Source: an uncultured Burkholderiales bacterium (GTDB lineage: Bacteria > Pseudomonadota > Gammaproteobacteria > Burkholderiales > Burkholderiaceae_C). Taken from it: a stretch of DNA of 64,000 nt. Positions 1-9,841 of the stretch are shown in pieces (the first letter of the stretch is position 1; each line of letters opens with the position of its first letter). The position numbers and the translations under genes were made by a program. Where the stretch lies: NCBI GenBank assembly GCA_903832625.1, contig CAILCI010000058.1, positions 1-64,000 of the forward strand, given 5' to 3'. The notes under the pieces were generated by a model, which had not been told where the DNA came from, did not search any database, and saw only the letters and a list, made by a program, of their open reading frames with translations.

Positions 1-27
1 ATTTTTTCCGGTAGTTTGCAAAAAACA

Positions 28-86
28 AAGTTTGATAAAAACCTGAAGTGTCCACACTGTGGACAGTCAAGGTTTTTATCAAACTT
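28..86. repeat. Nested perfect inverted repeat: 17-bp outer arms, 8-bp inner arms
   Basis: AAGTTTGATAAAAACCT (28-44) / AGGTTTTTATCAAACTT (70-86) are exact reverse complements; inside, TGTCCACA-C-TGTGGACA (49-65). Confidence 0.85.
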
Positions 87-151
87 CGAATTAGGTTGAA
101 TCTTGGGTTTGAAATGCTGCGGGGGCTGTGCAAGGTGAGCGTTGATACGCC

Positions 152-1366
152 TCACCCCACCTGCTTCAAAAATATATCCATATCCGGAAAAAACTGCGCA
201 TGCAGCGGCAGCAGCGATGCGCCCAAAGCCCGCGCATGGCCGCCTACTTGGCCTTTGAGCAACTGGGGTTGGTGCAAGCCGTCAAAGCGTTGCGCGTTCA
301 GGGCTTGTTCTGTGTGCGTCATCAAGGCTTGCATCAACAAGGGGCTGAGCGATCCATCGACCACCACGGCGTCTAAATCGAGCAAGGCCGAGGCCGCTGC
401 CATGCTGGCAGCGAGTGCGCTGGCGGCTTGTTGGAGCCACGGTTGCACCCATTGTGCAAAAGCGTCTTGCATGATGGCGTCTTGTTGCACCAACAAAGGG
501 TCGTGACCCGCTTGAATCAAGGCTTGCTCAAGTTGCCAGCCCGAGGCGAGTTCTAGCAATTGCAAGCCTTGTCGGTCTTTGCCGCTCACGGGCATGGAGC
601 CAATGGCGCCTGCATTACCGCGTGGGCCATTGACCATGTGGCCGTCCAGCACCAAGCCGCCGCCCACAAAGGTGCCGACAAACACATACAAAAAATTCTC
701 CATCGCGCGGCCATGGCCTTGCACCAATTCGGCCACACAGGCGGCGGTGGTGTCTTTGGCAAATTCGACGGGCAAATCGCTGAGTTGCTTCACCTGTGCC
801 AGCAAGTCCACGCCTTCCCATTGCGCCAACACTTGCTTGGCGGGTTCGCCCATCACATCGCCCCACAGGTGCAATGCCAGCGGGGCGCTCAGGCCAATGC
901 CAACCACGCGCTGCCACTGTTTGCCCATGCGCGTTTGCATGAGTTGCAAGCCTTCTTGAATTTTGGCCAATACATCGGCGGGGGCAGGGTAGGGATAGAG
1001 GTGTTGCCACTGGTGGCGCATCGTGCCCAAAAAATCGGTGACGACCACTTCTAAGCTGCGCCGCCCAATTTGCAAACCCACGCTGTATGCGCCATCGGCA
1101 TTCAAAGCCAAGGGCACAGAGGGCTGACCCATTTTGCCGCGAATGCGTTCTTGCTTGAGCACCAAGCCGTCGTCAATCAGCCGCGTGACGATGGTGGCCA
1201 CGGTTTGCGAGGTGAGTTGGGTGAGTCGCGCCAAATCGGCCTTGGGCATGGCGCCGTGGTGACGGATGGCACGCAACACCGTGCGTTCGTTGAACTGCCG
1301 CATGCCCACATGGTTGGAGCCGCGCATTTCGCGCAGGTCTTTGCTGGGGCTGTTTTTAGGTGTCAT
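152..1366 (-). CDS. ROK family transcriptional regulator (NagC/XylR-like)
   Basis: N-terminal MarR-like HTH (RHHGAMPKADLARLTQLTSQTVATIVTRL) plus ROK sugar-kinase-like domain; internal ATG at 1366 overlaps the stop of the upstream gene (ATGA). Confidence 0.85.
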   Translation of the reverse strand: MTPKNSPSKDLREMRGSNHVGMRQFNERTVLRAIRHHGAMPKADLARLTQLTSQTVATIVTRLIDDGLVLKQERIRGKMGQPSVPLALNADGAYSVGLQIGRRSLEVVVTDFLGTMRHQWQHLYPYPAPADVLAKIQEGLQLMQTRMGKQWQRVVGIGLSAPLALHLWGDVMGEPAKQVLAQWEGVDLLAQVKQLSDLPVEFAKDTTAACVAELVQGHGRAMENFLYVFVGTFVGGGLVLDGHMVNGPRGNAGAIGSMPVSGKDRQGLQLLELASGWQLEQALIQAGHDPLLVQQDAIMQDAFAQWVQPWLQQAASALAASMAAASALLDLDAVVVDGSLSPLLMQALMTHTEQALNAQRFDGLHQPQLLKGQVGGHARALGASLLPLHAQFFPDMDIFLKQVG

Positions 1367-1806
1367 GACAGAAGTATCACACCCTTGCAAAACAGGGCAT
1401 TGCCGTAGGCCGTGCCTTCTCCGGTTTTGACAATCAAGCTGGCGGTGTCCAAACGCTCATAAAACGCAAAGCGTTCAATGGCTTCTACTTGGTGGGCTGC
1501 TACACCGTTTTGTTCGGCCAAGCGAACCACTGCGGCTTGCGCAGGCGTGGTGTGGCCAGCGGGGCTGTGGCTGACCTGCATATAACCCACGGGGTGCGGC
1601 ACATCTTCGGCCAAAGGGAAGACTGACAACACGGCGCGGCTCACGCGCTCCAGCGACAAACCAGGCAATTCGACCACGGGCTTGCCTTTGGCCAAGTAGT
1701 GCGCAGTGAAATTGGCGTCCACCACGGCCACCCATTCGCCGTGGCCCATGGCGCACAGGTGCATCAGCAGTTCGGGGGTGAGGATGGGATCGATTCCTTT
1801 GAGCAC
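1363..1806 (-). CDS. RbsD/FucU family sugar mutarotase
   Basis: MLKGIDPILTPELLMHLCAMGHGEWVAVVDANF resembles FucU/RbsD N-terminus (LL..L..MGHGD.i.iaDANFP). Confidence 0.85.
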   Translation of the reverse strand: MLKGIDPILTPELLMHLCAMGHGEWVAVVDANFTAHYLAKGKPVVELPGLSLERVSRAVLSVFPLAEDVPHPVGYMQVSHSPAGHTTPAQAAVVRLAEQNGVAAHQVEAIERFAFYERLDTASLIVKTGEGTAYGNALFCKGVILLS

Positions 1807-1882
1807 GTTATTCCTTTAGACAAATCTTGCTGGGTGCAGAGGATGCCTCAAGTTTAGAGACTTTTGCATGGGGTTTGTCCTA

Positions 1883-1903
1883 ACTAAATTAACTTGATTT
1901 AGT
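1883..1903. promoter_or_regulatory. Candidate operator (ACTAAAT-N7-ATTTAGT) in the divergent regulator/ABC operon intergenic region
   Basis: Perfect 7-bp inverted repeat in an AT-rich intergenic region between the ROK/mutarotase genes and the sugar-binding protein. Confidence 0.45.
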
Positions 1904-1977
1904 AAGTCAATTTCTTTTACAGTACATCCGCTGCGCAACACATGCGCTGGCTATCAACCACAACCTTTGGAGACCCT

Positions 1978-2976
1978 ATGAAGTCAATTGCCCCCAAACT
2001 GATGTTGTCTGCGCTTGTCTTGGCGGTCAGCGGCGCGTATGCCGATGAACCCGTCATCGGCCTGATCACCAAAACCGAAACCAATCCTTTTTTCGTCAAA
2101 ATGAAAGAAGGCGCGCAAGCCGAAGCGAAAAAACTCGGTGCCAAGCTGCTCTCAGGCGCAGGCAAAGCCGACGGTGACAACGCAGGCCAAGTGACTGCCA
2201 TGGAAAACATGATTGCCGCAGGTGCCAAAACCATTTTGATCACCCCCAGCGACTCCAAAGCCATCGTGCCCGCCATCAAAAAAGCGCAAGAAAAAGGCGT
2301 GATGGTCATCGCCTTGGATAGCCCCGCTGATCCGGCCAACGCCACCGACGCGCTGTTTGCCACCGACAACTACAAAGCAGGCGTGCTGATTGGTCAATAC
2401 GCCAAAGCGGCCTTGGGCGGCAAAAAGCCAGTCATCGCCACCTTGGATTTGTTCCCCGGCCACCCCGTGGGCGCACAACGCCACAACGGTTTCTTGCAAG
2501 GCTACGGCTTGCAGTCGTTTGACGCGAAAAACAACGAATTGGCCAAACCCGCCGAAGTGGTGTGCATGGCCGACAGCTTTGGGGACCGCGCCAAAGGCCA
2601 AACCGGCATGGAAAACTGCTTGCAAAAGAACCCCAACATCAACGTGGTCTACACCATCAACGAGCCCGCAGCCGCAGGTGCTTACAACGCTTTGAAAGCC
2701 GCTGGCAAAGAAAAAGACGTGTTGATCGTGTCGGTGGACGGTGGCTGTGAAGGCATCAAAAACGTGGGCGCTGGCGTGATTGCTGCCACCTCACAACAAT
2801 ACCCCTTGCGCATGGCGTCGATGGGCGTGGCTGCGGGTGTGGAATACGCCAAATCGGGCAAAAAAGTCAGCGGCTACACCGACACTGGCGTGACCCTGAT
2901 TGCTGCCAAAGCCATTGCAGGCGTGGACAGCAAAGACGTGAAAACTGGCACAGACCTGTGCTGGGGTAACAAGTAA
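1978..2976 (+). CDS. Sugar ABC transporter substrate-binding protein, FrcB/ribose-binding family
   Basis: Signal peptide, then VIGLITKTETNPFFVKMKEGAQAEAKKLG, periplasmic binding protein type I; ATG at 1978. Confidence 0.88.
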   Translation: MKSIAPKLMLSALVLAVSGAYADEPVIGLITKTETNPFFVKMKEGAQAEAKKLGAKLLSGAGKADGDNAGQVTAMENMIAAGAKTILITPSDSKAIVPAIKKAQEKGVMVIALDSPADPANATDALFATDNYKAGVLIGQYAKAALGGKKPVIATLDLFPGHPVGAQRHNGFLQGYGLQSFDAKNNELAKPAEVVCMADSFGDRAKGQTGMENCLQKNPNINVVYTINEPAAAGAYNALKAAGKEKDVLIVSVDGGCEGIKNVGAGVIAATSQQYPLRMASMGVAAGVEYAKSGKKVSGYTDTGVTLIAAKAIAGVDSKDVKTGTDLCWGNK

Positions 2977-2984
2977 GAACCGCC

Positions 2985-3962
2985 ATGCAAACTTGGACCG
3001 ACAAACTCCCCCTCAAAGACAAGCTGCCACCGATTGGCACGCTTGGCCCCGCTATTGCTTTGCTGCTGGCCTGCGCATTTTTTGCCAGCCAAAGCGATCG
3101 GTTTTTGAGTGCGCAAAACTTCTCGCTCATCTTGGCGCAAGTCATGGTGGTGGGCGTGATTGCGATTGGGCAAACCCTCATCATCTTGACCGCGGGCATT
3201 GACTTGTCGTGCGGCATGGTCATGGCGTTGGGGGGCATTGTCATGACCAAGTTTGCCTCTGACTTTGGCCTGTCCGCACCTGCGGCCATGGCCTGTGGAT
3301 TGGCGGTGACGTCGCTGTTTGGGCTGATCAACGGTTTGTTGGTGACCCGCATCAAGTTGCCGCCGTTCATTGTGACTTTGGGCACCTTGAACATTGCGTT
3401 TGCTATCACCCAGTTGTACTCGGGTTCGCAAACCATCACCGATATTCCGTCTGGCATGACCGTGCTGGGCGACACCTTCAAGCTGGGCAGCGCCACCGTG
3501 AGTTACGGCGTGGTGCTGATGCTGGCTTTGTATGTGTTTGCATGGTTTGGCCTGCGCGAAACCGCGGCCGGACGCCATGTGTATGCCGTGGGCAACAACC
3601 CCGAAGCCACCCGTTTGACGGGGATTCCCACCGATCGCGTGTTGGTTGGTGTGTATGTGCTGGCGGGCTTGGCCTATGGCGTGGCCTCGATGTTGAGCGT
3701 GGCGCGCACGGGCGCGGGCGACCCCAATGCCGGACAAACCGAAAATTTAGACGCCATCACCGCCGTCGTGCTGGGCGGCACCAGCTTGTTTGGTGGACGC
3801 GGCGTGGTGCTGGGCAGCTTGGTGGGCGCGCTGATTGTGGGCGTGTTTCGCAATGGCTTGACGCTCATGGGCGTCTCCAGCGTCTATCAAATTTTGGTCA
3901 CTGGCATTTTGGTGATTCTGGCCGTGACCACCGACCAACTCTCGCGCAAGGGAGTGCGTTAA
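2985..3962 (+). CDS. Sugar ABC transporter permease (FrcC/RbsC-like)
   Basis: Multi-TM protein; GQTLIILTAGIDLSCGMVMALGGIV and FGGRGVVLGSLVGALIVGVFRNGL typical of RbsC family. Confidence 0.9.
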   Translation: MQTWTDKLPLKDKLPPIGTLGPAIALLLACAFFASQSDRFLSAQNFSLILAQVMVVGVIAIGQTLIILTAGIDLSCGMVMALGGIVMTKFASDFGLSAPAAMACGLAVTSLFGLINGLLVTRIKLPPFIVTLGTLNIAFAITQLYSGSQTITDIPSGMTVLGDTFKLGSATVSYGVVLMLALYVFAWFGLRETAAGRHVYAVGNNPEATRLTGIPTDRVLVGVYVLAGLAYGVASMLSVARTGAGDPNAGQTENLDAITAVVLGGTSLFGGRGVVLGSLVGALIVGVFRNGLTLMGVSSVYQILVTGILVILAVTTDQLSRKGVR

Positions 3963-4751
3963 ATGACAACCCATCAAATCGTGATGCAAGCCCGTGGCTT
4001 GGTCAAACGCTACGGCCAAGTGACGGCCTTAGATGGCGCAGATTTTGAACTGCGCGCCGGCGAAATTTTGGCCGTGATTGGCGACAACGGCGCGGGCAAA
4101 TCCTCGCTCATCAAATGCCTCTCGGGCGCGACCGTGCCCGACGAAGGCCGCATTGAGTTGGACGGCCAAGCGATTCATTTCAAAACCCCCATCGACGCGC
4201 GTCGTGCCGGCATTGAAACCGTCTACCAAGATTTGGCCGTGGCAGCGGCCATGACGATTGCAGAAAACTTATTCTTAGGCCGCGAAATTCGTCGCCCCGG
4301 CTTCATGGGCAGTGTGCTGCGCATGTTGGACAAAAAAGCCATGCTCGCCCAAAGCGTGGAGCGCATGAACGAGCTCAAAGTTGGCATTCGCTCCATGACG
4401 CAAGCGGTGGAAACGCTCTCCGGCGGGCAACGTCAATGCGTGGCCGTGGCGCGTGCGGCAGCGTTTGCGCAACATGTGGTCATCATGGACGAGCCCACAG
4501 CCGCCCTGGGCGTCAAAGAAGGCAATATGGTGCTAGAGCTGATTCGCCGTGTGCGCGACAAAGGACTGCCCGTGGTGCTGATCTCGCACAACATGCCCCA
4601 TGTGTTTGAAGTGGCAGACCGCATTCACGTCGCGCGTTTGGGCAAACGTGCTGCGGTGTTGAACCCCAAAAAAATCAGCATGAGCGACACCGTGGCCGTC
4701 ATGACGGGCGCCATGAAACCCGAAGACATCCCCACGGAGTGCTTGGCATGA
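3963..4751 (+). CDS. Sugar ABC transporter ATP-binding protein, single NBD (FrcA-like)
   Basis: Walker A GDNGAGKSS, signature LSGGQRQ, Walker B VVIMDEPTAALG; 262 aa single-domain form. Confidence 0.9.
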   Translation: MTTHQIVMQARGLVKRYGQVTALDGADFELRAGEILAVIGDNGAGKSSLIKCLSGATVPDEGRIELDGQAIHFKTPIDARRAGIETVYQDLAVAAAMTIAENLFLGREIRRPGFMGSVLRMLDKKAMLAQSVERMNELKVGIRSMTQAVETLSGGQRQCVAVARAAAFAQHVVIMDEPTAALGVKEGNMVLELIRRVRDKGLPVVLISHNMPHVFEVADRIHVARLGKRAAVLNPKKISMSDTVAVMTGAMKPEDIPTECLA

Positions 4752-5695
4752 GCGCGGCCAGCGTGTGGGTGCTGGGCGAAGCTTTGATGGATTGCGTGGC
4801 GCAGCCCGACGGCTCGCTCATGCCTTTGCTCGGCGGTAGCCCCTACAACCTCGCCTGCGCCGCTGCGTTGCAAGGCGTGGCGGTGGGCTTGATCAACCCG
4901 TTTTCGCACGACACCTTTGGCCAAGCTTTGGAAAAACGCTTGAACCAAACAGGTGCCAAAGCCTTGTTGCCCGCCAGCCGCTTGCCCACGTCGTTGGCGG
5001 TGGTGCATGTCAACAACGGCCAGCCCAGCTACGGTTTTTACCGCGAAGGCGTGGCCGACCGCGACTATGCCGTGGCCGATGTGTTGGCCTTGCTCTCCAC
5101 CCACGCGCCAGGTGTGCTGCACACGGGATCGCTCATGGCCATGCCGCCCGAGCACACCAAGGTCTTGCAAATTGTGGAAAAAGCCAAAGCCTTGGGTTGG
5201 ACCATCAGCGTGGACGTCAACCTGCGCCCCCGCTTGGCCAGTGACTTGAACCACTACCTAGACGCCGTGCGCGCCGTCGCCGCCCACGCCGATTGGCTCA
5301 AAGCCAGCGACGAAGATTTGGAGCTTTTGGGCTTCAAAGACGTGCACTTGAACAACGCGCAGCATTTGGCGCAACACTGGATGCAACAAGGCGCAAGCCG
5401 CGTGGCGCTGACTTTTGGCGCACAAGGCGCGTACCTGCAAGTGGGCGAGGCCAGCGCCAGCGGCACAGCGCCCAAAGTGACGGTGATCGACACCGTCGGC
5501 GCAGGCGACACCTTTTGGGGCAACTGCTTGGCCGATTGGGTGCTGCACCACAGCCTGTCAAACCCATCGGTCGCTCAAGAACGTGTGGCGCTCACCTTGC
5601 AACGCGCCATGCAAGCCGCAGCCATCAACTGCACCCGCAAAGGGTGTCAGCCGCCTGATGTGGGGGAGTTGGCTCAGGCGTTGGTTGAAAGCTGA
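4748..5695 (+). CDS. PfkB family carbohydrate kinase (fructokinase-like)
   Basis: GGSPYNLACAAALQG and C-terminal DTVGAGDTFWG signature. Confidence 0.87.
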   Translation: MSAASVWVLGEALMDCVAQPDGSLMPLLGGSPYNLACAAALQGVAVGLINPFSHDTFGQALEKRLNQTGAKALLPASRLPTSLAVVHVNNGQPSYGFYREGVADRDYAVADVLALLSTHAPGVLHTGSLMAMPPEHTKVLQIVEKAKALGWTISVDVNLRPRLASDLNHYLDAVRAVAAHADWLKASDEDLELLGFKDVHLNNAQHLAQHWMQQGASRVALTFGAQGAYLQVGEASASGTAPKVTVIDTVGAGDTFWGNCLADWVLHHSLSNPSVAQERVALTLQRAMQAAAINCTRKGCQPPDVGELAQALVES

Positions 5696-5704
5696 CGTGC
5701 TGTG

Positions 5705-5947
5705 TCAGCGCGCCATTTCGATGAGTTCAATATCTTTTTTGAGAAGCTCGTTGACGAGCGCAGAAATATCCATGCCTTTTGCGTGTGCGAGTGCCGCCAA
5801 GGTGGATTGAACTTGCTGGTCTAAATACACAGGCAAATTGAGTTGCGAATCCGCCTTGTAGAACTGCCCGCGTTTGGCACCTGAGAAATTAATTTCTGAG
5901 GGCATTGGTTCATCGTCGTGATTAGTTTGTGCGTTCATGGTGTTCAC
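5705..5947 (-). CDS. brnA: BrnA-type antitoxin
   Basis: 80 aa, C-terminal ribbon-helix-helix-like LPVYLDQQVQSTLAALAHAKGMDISALVNELLKKDIELIE, directly downstream of a BrnT-like gene. Confidence 0.65.
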   Translation of the reverse strand: MNTMNAQTNHDDEPMPSEINFSGAKRGQFYKADSQLNLPVYLDQQVQSTLAALAHAKGMDISALVNELLKKDIELIEMAR

Positions 5948-6259
5948 CTAACGAGGTTCATTCTCATATTGTTGACGTTCACGCTTTGTTGCATCTCGCG
6001 CAGAAATGATGCGCACATTGACCTGAATTGAACTGCTGTGTTGATAGGTATGAGCGACAGCTAACAATTTACCGTCTTTGGAAATTCCCAAAGTAAACCA
6101 ACGCTCCTCAAAATCGCTGTGGGCATTGTCGAAGACGGTAAGTGCCAGTGGGTCGAGCAACACTGTAGCTGCATCCTCAAATGTTACGCCATTGTGTTTG
6201 ACGATATTGGAGTGTGCTTTTGACAAATCCCAAGTGACATTGAGCTGCAGCGCGTTCAT
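5948..6259 (-). CDS. brnT: BrnT-type toxin
   Basis: VTWDLSKAHSNIVKHNGVTFEDAATVLLDP...DFEERWFTLGISKDGKLLAVAHTY...RIISARDATKRERQQYE is the BrnT pattern; start taken at the internal Met. Confidence 0.88.
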   Translation of the reverse strand: MNALQLNVTWDLSKAHSNIVKHNGVTFEDAATVLLDPLALTVFDNAHSDFEERWFTLGISKDGKLLAVAHTYQHSSSIQVNVRIISARDATKRERQQYENEPR

Positions 6260-6352
6260 TACATCAGTATAGGAGGCTTGCCAGAGGACGGCCACATGAA
6301 AAGGAAAGAAAAGGGGTGGCGTTGCTTTCACCCAAAGTTATCATTGGCGGCC

Positions 6353-7162
6353 ATGCCCGCTGAAAAAAAACTCCATTTGCACAACGCCATAGGCATCTTC
6401 GACTCCGGCGTTGGCGGCCTGTCTGTGCTCAAAGCCATTCGCGCCGCTTTGCCGCAGGAAGATTTGGTGTACGTGGCCGATTCGGCCCATGCGCCGTATG
6501 GCGAGCGCAGCGAAGACTTCATCACCCAACGCACCTTGGTGTTGGGCGAATGGCTGGCCAGACAAGGCGTCAAAGCCATCACCATTGCTTGCAATACTGC
6601 CACCGTGGTGGCCGCCAAGCGTTTGCGTGACAGCACACAAGTGCCTGTGATCGCCATCGAGCCGGCCATCAAACCCGCCGCAGGCTTGACCCGCAGCGGC
6701 GTGATTGCCGTCTTAGCCACCCGTCAAACCGTGCAAAGCGAGAGCGTGGCGCGTTTGTGTGAGTTGCACGGTGGCGGCAAAAAAATCTTGCTACAAGCCT
6801 GCCCCGGCTGGGTGGAGCGGGTTGAAGCCGCCGATTTGACCAGCCCGCACACCTTGGCTTTGTTGCGCGAGGTGTTGGCGCCCTTGTTGGCGCAAGGTGC
6901 AGACACTTTGGTGCTGGGCTGCACCCATTACCCGTTTTTGCGCGCAGCTATTCAAAGCATTGCGGGCGAGGGCGTGCAGCTCCTCGATCCCGCAGAGGCC
7001 GTGGCGCGAGAGCTGGTGCGGCGCTTGCCCGAGCAGTCCAACGCTGCGATGAAAAACGGGCAAACCTATTTCTTCACGACAGGCAATCCCGATGACGTGG
7101 CGCCCACCCTCAAGCGCTTGTGGGGTGAAGAGGCGCGGGTGCAGCATTTGGCAAACACTTAA
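6353..7162 (+). CDS. murI: Glutamate racemase
   Basis: IGIFDSGVGGLSVLKAIRAALP, ACNTATVV and LGCTHYPFL motifs. Confidence 0.95.
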   Translation: MPAEKKLHLHNAIGIFDSGVGGLSVLKAIRAALPQEDLVYVADSAHAPYGERSEDFITQRTLVLGEWLARQGVKAITIACNTATVVAAKRLRDSTQVPVIAIEPAIKPAAGLTRSGVIAVLATRQTVQSESVARLCELHGGGKKILLQACPGWVERVEAADLTSPHTLALLREVLAPLLAQGADTLVLGCTHYPFLRAAIQSIAGEGVQLLDPAEAVARELVRRLPEQSNAAMKNGQTYFFTTGNPDDVAPTLKRLWGEEARVQHLANT

Positions 7163-7173
7163 AGCCAAGATAA

Positions 7174-7188
7174 ATGCCCTAGAGGCAT
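7174..7188 (+). terminator. Weak hairpin downstream of murI (possible terminator)
   Basis: ATGCC-CTAGA-GGCAT followed by AGCTTTT, 12 nt after the murI stop. Confidence 0.3.
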
Positions 7189-7240
7189 AGCTTTTGCGAA
7201 TAGCCTTGCTAAGCACCACAGTAAGCCTCAACCCTTACAC

Positions 7241-9520
7241 TTGAGGGTTATGCCTAATTACGCAGACGTGTCTCTGTTCCCCCGCAACGCCAAGCCGCTC
7301 TCCAGTTACCGAAAATACTGGGCGGCTCGTTTCGGCACAGCCCCGTTTTTGCCCATGTCCAAAGAGGAAATGGCGCAACTCGGTTGGGACAGTTGCGACA
7401 TCATCATCGTCACGGGCGACGCCTATGTCGATCACCCTAGTTTTGGCATGGCCGTCATTGGGCGGATGTTGGAGAACCAAGGTTTTCGGGTCGGCATCAT
7501 TGCCCAGCCCGATTGGCAAAGCGCCGAACCGTTCAAGGCCTTGGGCAAACCCAATTTATTTTTCGGCGTGACCGCGGGCAACATGGATTCCATGATCAAC
7601 CGCTACACGGCTGATCGCAAAATTCGCAGCGACGACGCTTACACCCCCGGCGACATCGGCGGCAAACGCCCCGACCGCGCCGCATTGGTCTACAGCCAGC
7701 GCTGCAAAGAGGCCTACAACGACGTGCCCATCATCTTGGGCGGCATTGAAGGCTCGCTGCGCCGCATCGCGCATTACGATTATTGGTCGGACAAGGTGCG
7801 CCGCTCCATCGTGGTTGACAGCAAATGCGATTTGCTGCTCTACGGCAACGCTGAGCGCGCCATTGTTGAAATCGCCCATCGCTTGGCGGCCAAAGAGCCC
7901 GTGCAGCAGATCACCGATGTGCGTGGCACGGCGTTTGTGCGACGCCAAACGCCTGAGGGTTGGTATGAAATCAACTCCACCGACATCGACACGCCGGGCC
8001 GTGTGGAGGCGCACGTCAACCCATATTTGATGGTCAGCGAACAAGCCAAAGCCCAAGGGCAAACGTGTGAGCGCGAAAATGAGGCGCAGGCCGTGGCCGA
8101 TGCGCAAAACACCAAAGTCCTGCGCTTCCAGCCCAATCCCAACTTGCCCGCATTGCAAGGCAAGGGCAAGCTCAAAGTGCCGCCACGTGAGCGCAGCGTC
8201 ATCCGCTTGCCGTCTTACGAGCAACTCAAATCCGACCCCGTGCTGTATGCCCACGCCAACCGAGTGCTGCATTTGGAAACCAACCCCGGCAACGCCCGCG
8301 CCTTGGTGCAAGCCCACGGCGAAGGCGCAACCGCTCGCGATGTGTGGATCAACCCGCCACCCATTCCGCTCACCACGCCTGAGATGGATTTGGTGTTCGA
8401 CTTGCCCTACGCGCGCAGCCCGCATCCTGCCTATGCGGACGAGAACGGCAGCCACGACGGCGCAACCAAAATCCCCGCATGGGAGATGATTCGCTTCAGC
8501 GTCAACATCATGCGCGGTTGTTTTGGTGGCTGCACGTTTTGCTCCATCACCGAGCACGAAGGCCGCATCATCCAAAGCCGCTCGGAAGATTCGGTGATCC
8601 GCGAAATCGAAGACATCCGCGACAAAGTGGCGGGCTTCACGGGCGTGATTTCAGACCTCGGTGGCCCAACGGCCAACATGTATCGCATTGGCTGCAAAAG
8701 CCCCGAGATCGAAGCCGCGTGCCGCAAACCCAGTTGCGTCTACCCCGGCATCTGCCAAAACCTCAACACCGACCACAGCTCGCTCATTCACATGTATCGC
8801 CGTGCGCGAGCATTGAAGGGCGTGAAGAAAATCCTGATCGGTTCCGGTCTGCGCTACGACTTGGCCGTGAAGTCGCCCGAATACGTCAAAGAATTGGTCA
8901 CGCACCATGTCGGCGGCTACCTCAAAATTGCGCCAGAGCACACCGAAGGCGGGCCGCTGTCCAAAATGATGAAACCGGGCATTGGCAGCTACGACAAGTT
9001 CAAGCAAATGTTTGACCGCTTTTCTGCCGAGGCGGGCAAAAAACAATTTTTGGTGCCTTACTTCATCGCCGCGCATCCGGGCACCAGCGACGAGGACATG
9101 ATGAACTTGGCGCTGTGGCTCAAACGCCATGGTTTTCGTGCCGACCAAGTGCAAACCTTCTACCCCAGCCCCATGGCCACCGCCACGGCCATGTACCACT
9201 CAGGCCGCAACCCCTTGGGGCGCATCAGCCGCAGCAGCGAAGCGGTCGACATCGTGCGTGGTGAACGCCGCCGCCGCTTGCACAAAGCCTTTTTGCGCTA
9301 CCACGACGCCAACAATTGGCCGCTCTTGCGCGAGGCCTTGAAAGCCATGGGCCGCGCCGATTTGATCGGCAACGGCAAGCAACACCTCATCCCCACGTTC
9401 CAGCCCGTGACCGATGGCAACTACACCAGCGCAAGGCGCAAAAACAGCACAGTGACCGCCCCCAAACCGGGTCGAGTGTTGACGCAACACACGGGCTTGC
9501 CGCCGCGTAAGAAGAAATAA
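7241..9520 (+). CDS. YgiQ family radical SAM protein
   Basis: [27 protein letters not shown] radical SAM cluster motif; [26 protein letters not shown]-terminus; ATG at 7250 is an alternative start. Confidence 0.93.
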   Translation: MRVMPNYADVSLFPRNAKPLSSYRKYWAARFGTAPFLPMSKEEMAQLGWDSCDIIIVTGDAYVDHPSFGMAVIGRMLENQGFRVGIIAQPDWQSAEPFKALGKPNLFFGVTAGNMDSMINRYTADRKIRSDDAYTPGDIGGKRPDRAALVYSQRCKEAYNDVPIILGGIEGSLRRIAHYDYWSDKVRRSIVVDSKCDLLLYGNAERAIVEIAHRLAAKEPVQQITDVRGTAFVRRQTPEGWYEINSTDIDTPGRVEAHVNPYLMVSEQAKAQGQTCERENEAQAVADAQNTKVLRFQPNPNLPALQGKGKLKVPPRERSVIRLPSYEQLKSDPVLYAHANRVLHLETNPGNARALVQAHGEGATARDVWINPPPIPLTTPEMDLVFDLPYARSPHPAYADENGSHDGATKIPAWEMIRFSVNIMRGCFGGCTFCSITEHEGRIIQSRSEDSVIREIEDIRDKVAGFTGVISDLGGPTANMYRIGCKSPEIEAACRKPSCVYPGICQNLNTDHSSLIHMYRRARALKGVKKILIGSGLRYDLAVKSPEYVKELVTHHVGGYLKIAPEHTEGGPLSKMMKPGIGSYDKFKQMFDRFSAEAGKKQFLVPYFIAAHPGTSDEDMMNLALWLKRHGFRADQVQTFYPSPMATATAMYHSGRNPLGRISRSSEAVDIVRGERRRRLHKAFLRYHDANNWPLLREALKAMGRADLIGNGKQHLIPTFQPVTDGNYTSARRKNSTVTAPKPGRVLTQHTGLPPRKKK

Positions 9521-9547
9521 AACCTTTGTGGTTTGTTGCGCTACGCA

Positions 9548-9560
9548 CTACAATTTGTAG
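9548..9560. promoter_or_regulatory. Candidate HigA operator / -10 overlap
   Basis: CTACAATTTGTAG palindrome immediately upstream of the higB ATG (9563); TACAAT inside resembles a -10 element. Confidence 0.45.
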
Positions 9561-9562
9561 GC

Positions 9563-9841
9563 ATGATCAAGAGTTTTCGCCACAAAAGTCTTCAGCGTTT
9601 TTTCGAAACGGGGAGCAAGGCCGGCATCAAAGCGACGCATGCTGCGCGGTTGCGTCTTCAATTGGCCGCACTTGATCAAGCCGTGAGAGCAGAGGATTTA
9701 TCTGCGCCAGCTTGGGGCTTGCATCTGCTCAAAGGCGATCTAAAAGGCCATTGGGCCATCACAGTCAATGGCAATTGGCGCGTCATATTTAGCTTTGACG
9801 GCCAAGACGCCGTGCTTGTTGATTACAAGGATTACCACTGA
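9563..9841 (+). CDS. higB: HigB-like toxin (RelE superfamily)
   Basis: MIKSFRHKSLQRFFETGSKAGI...LKGDLKGHWAITVNGNWRVIFSFDGQDAVLVDYKDYH. Confidence 0.9.
   Translation: MIKSFRHKSLQRFFETGSKAGIKATHAARLRLQLAALDQAVRAEDLSAPAWGLHLLKGDLKGHWAITVNGNWRVIFSFDGQDAVLVDYKDYH

Noticed and set aside
7556-8575. 339-aa minus-strand ORF inside the YgiQ gene
   Set aside because: Complement of a clear radical SAM coding sequence; no family resemblance.
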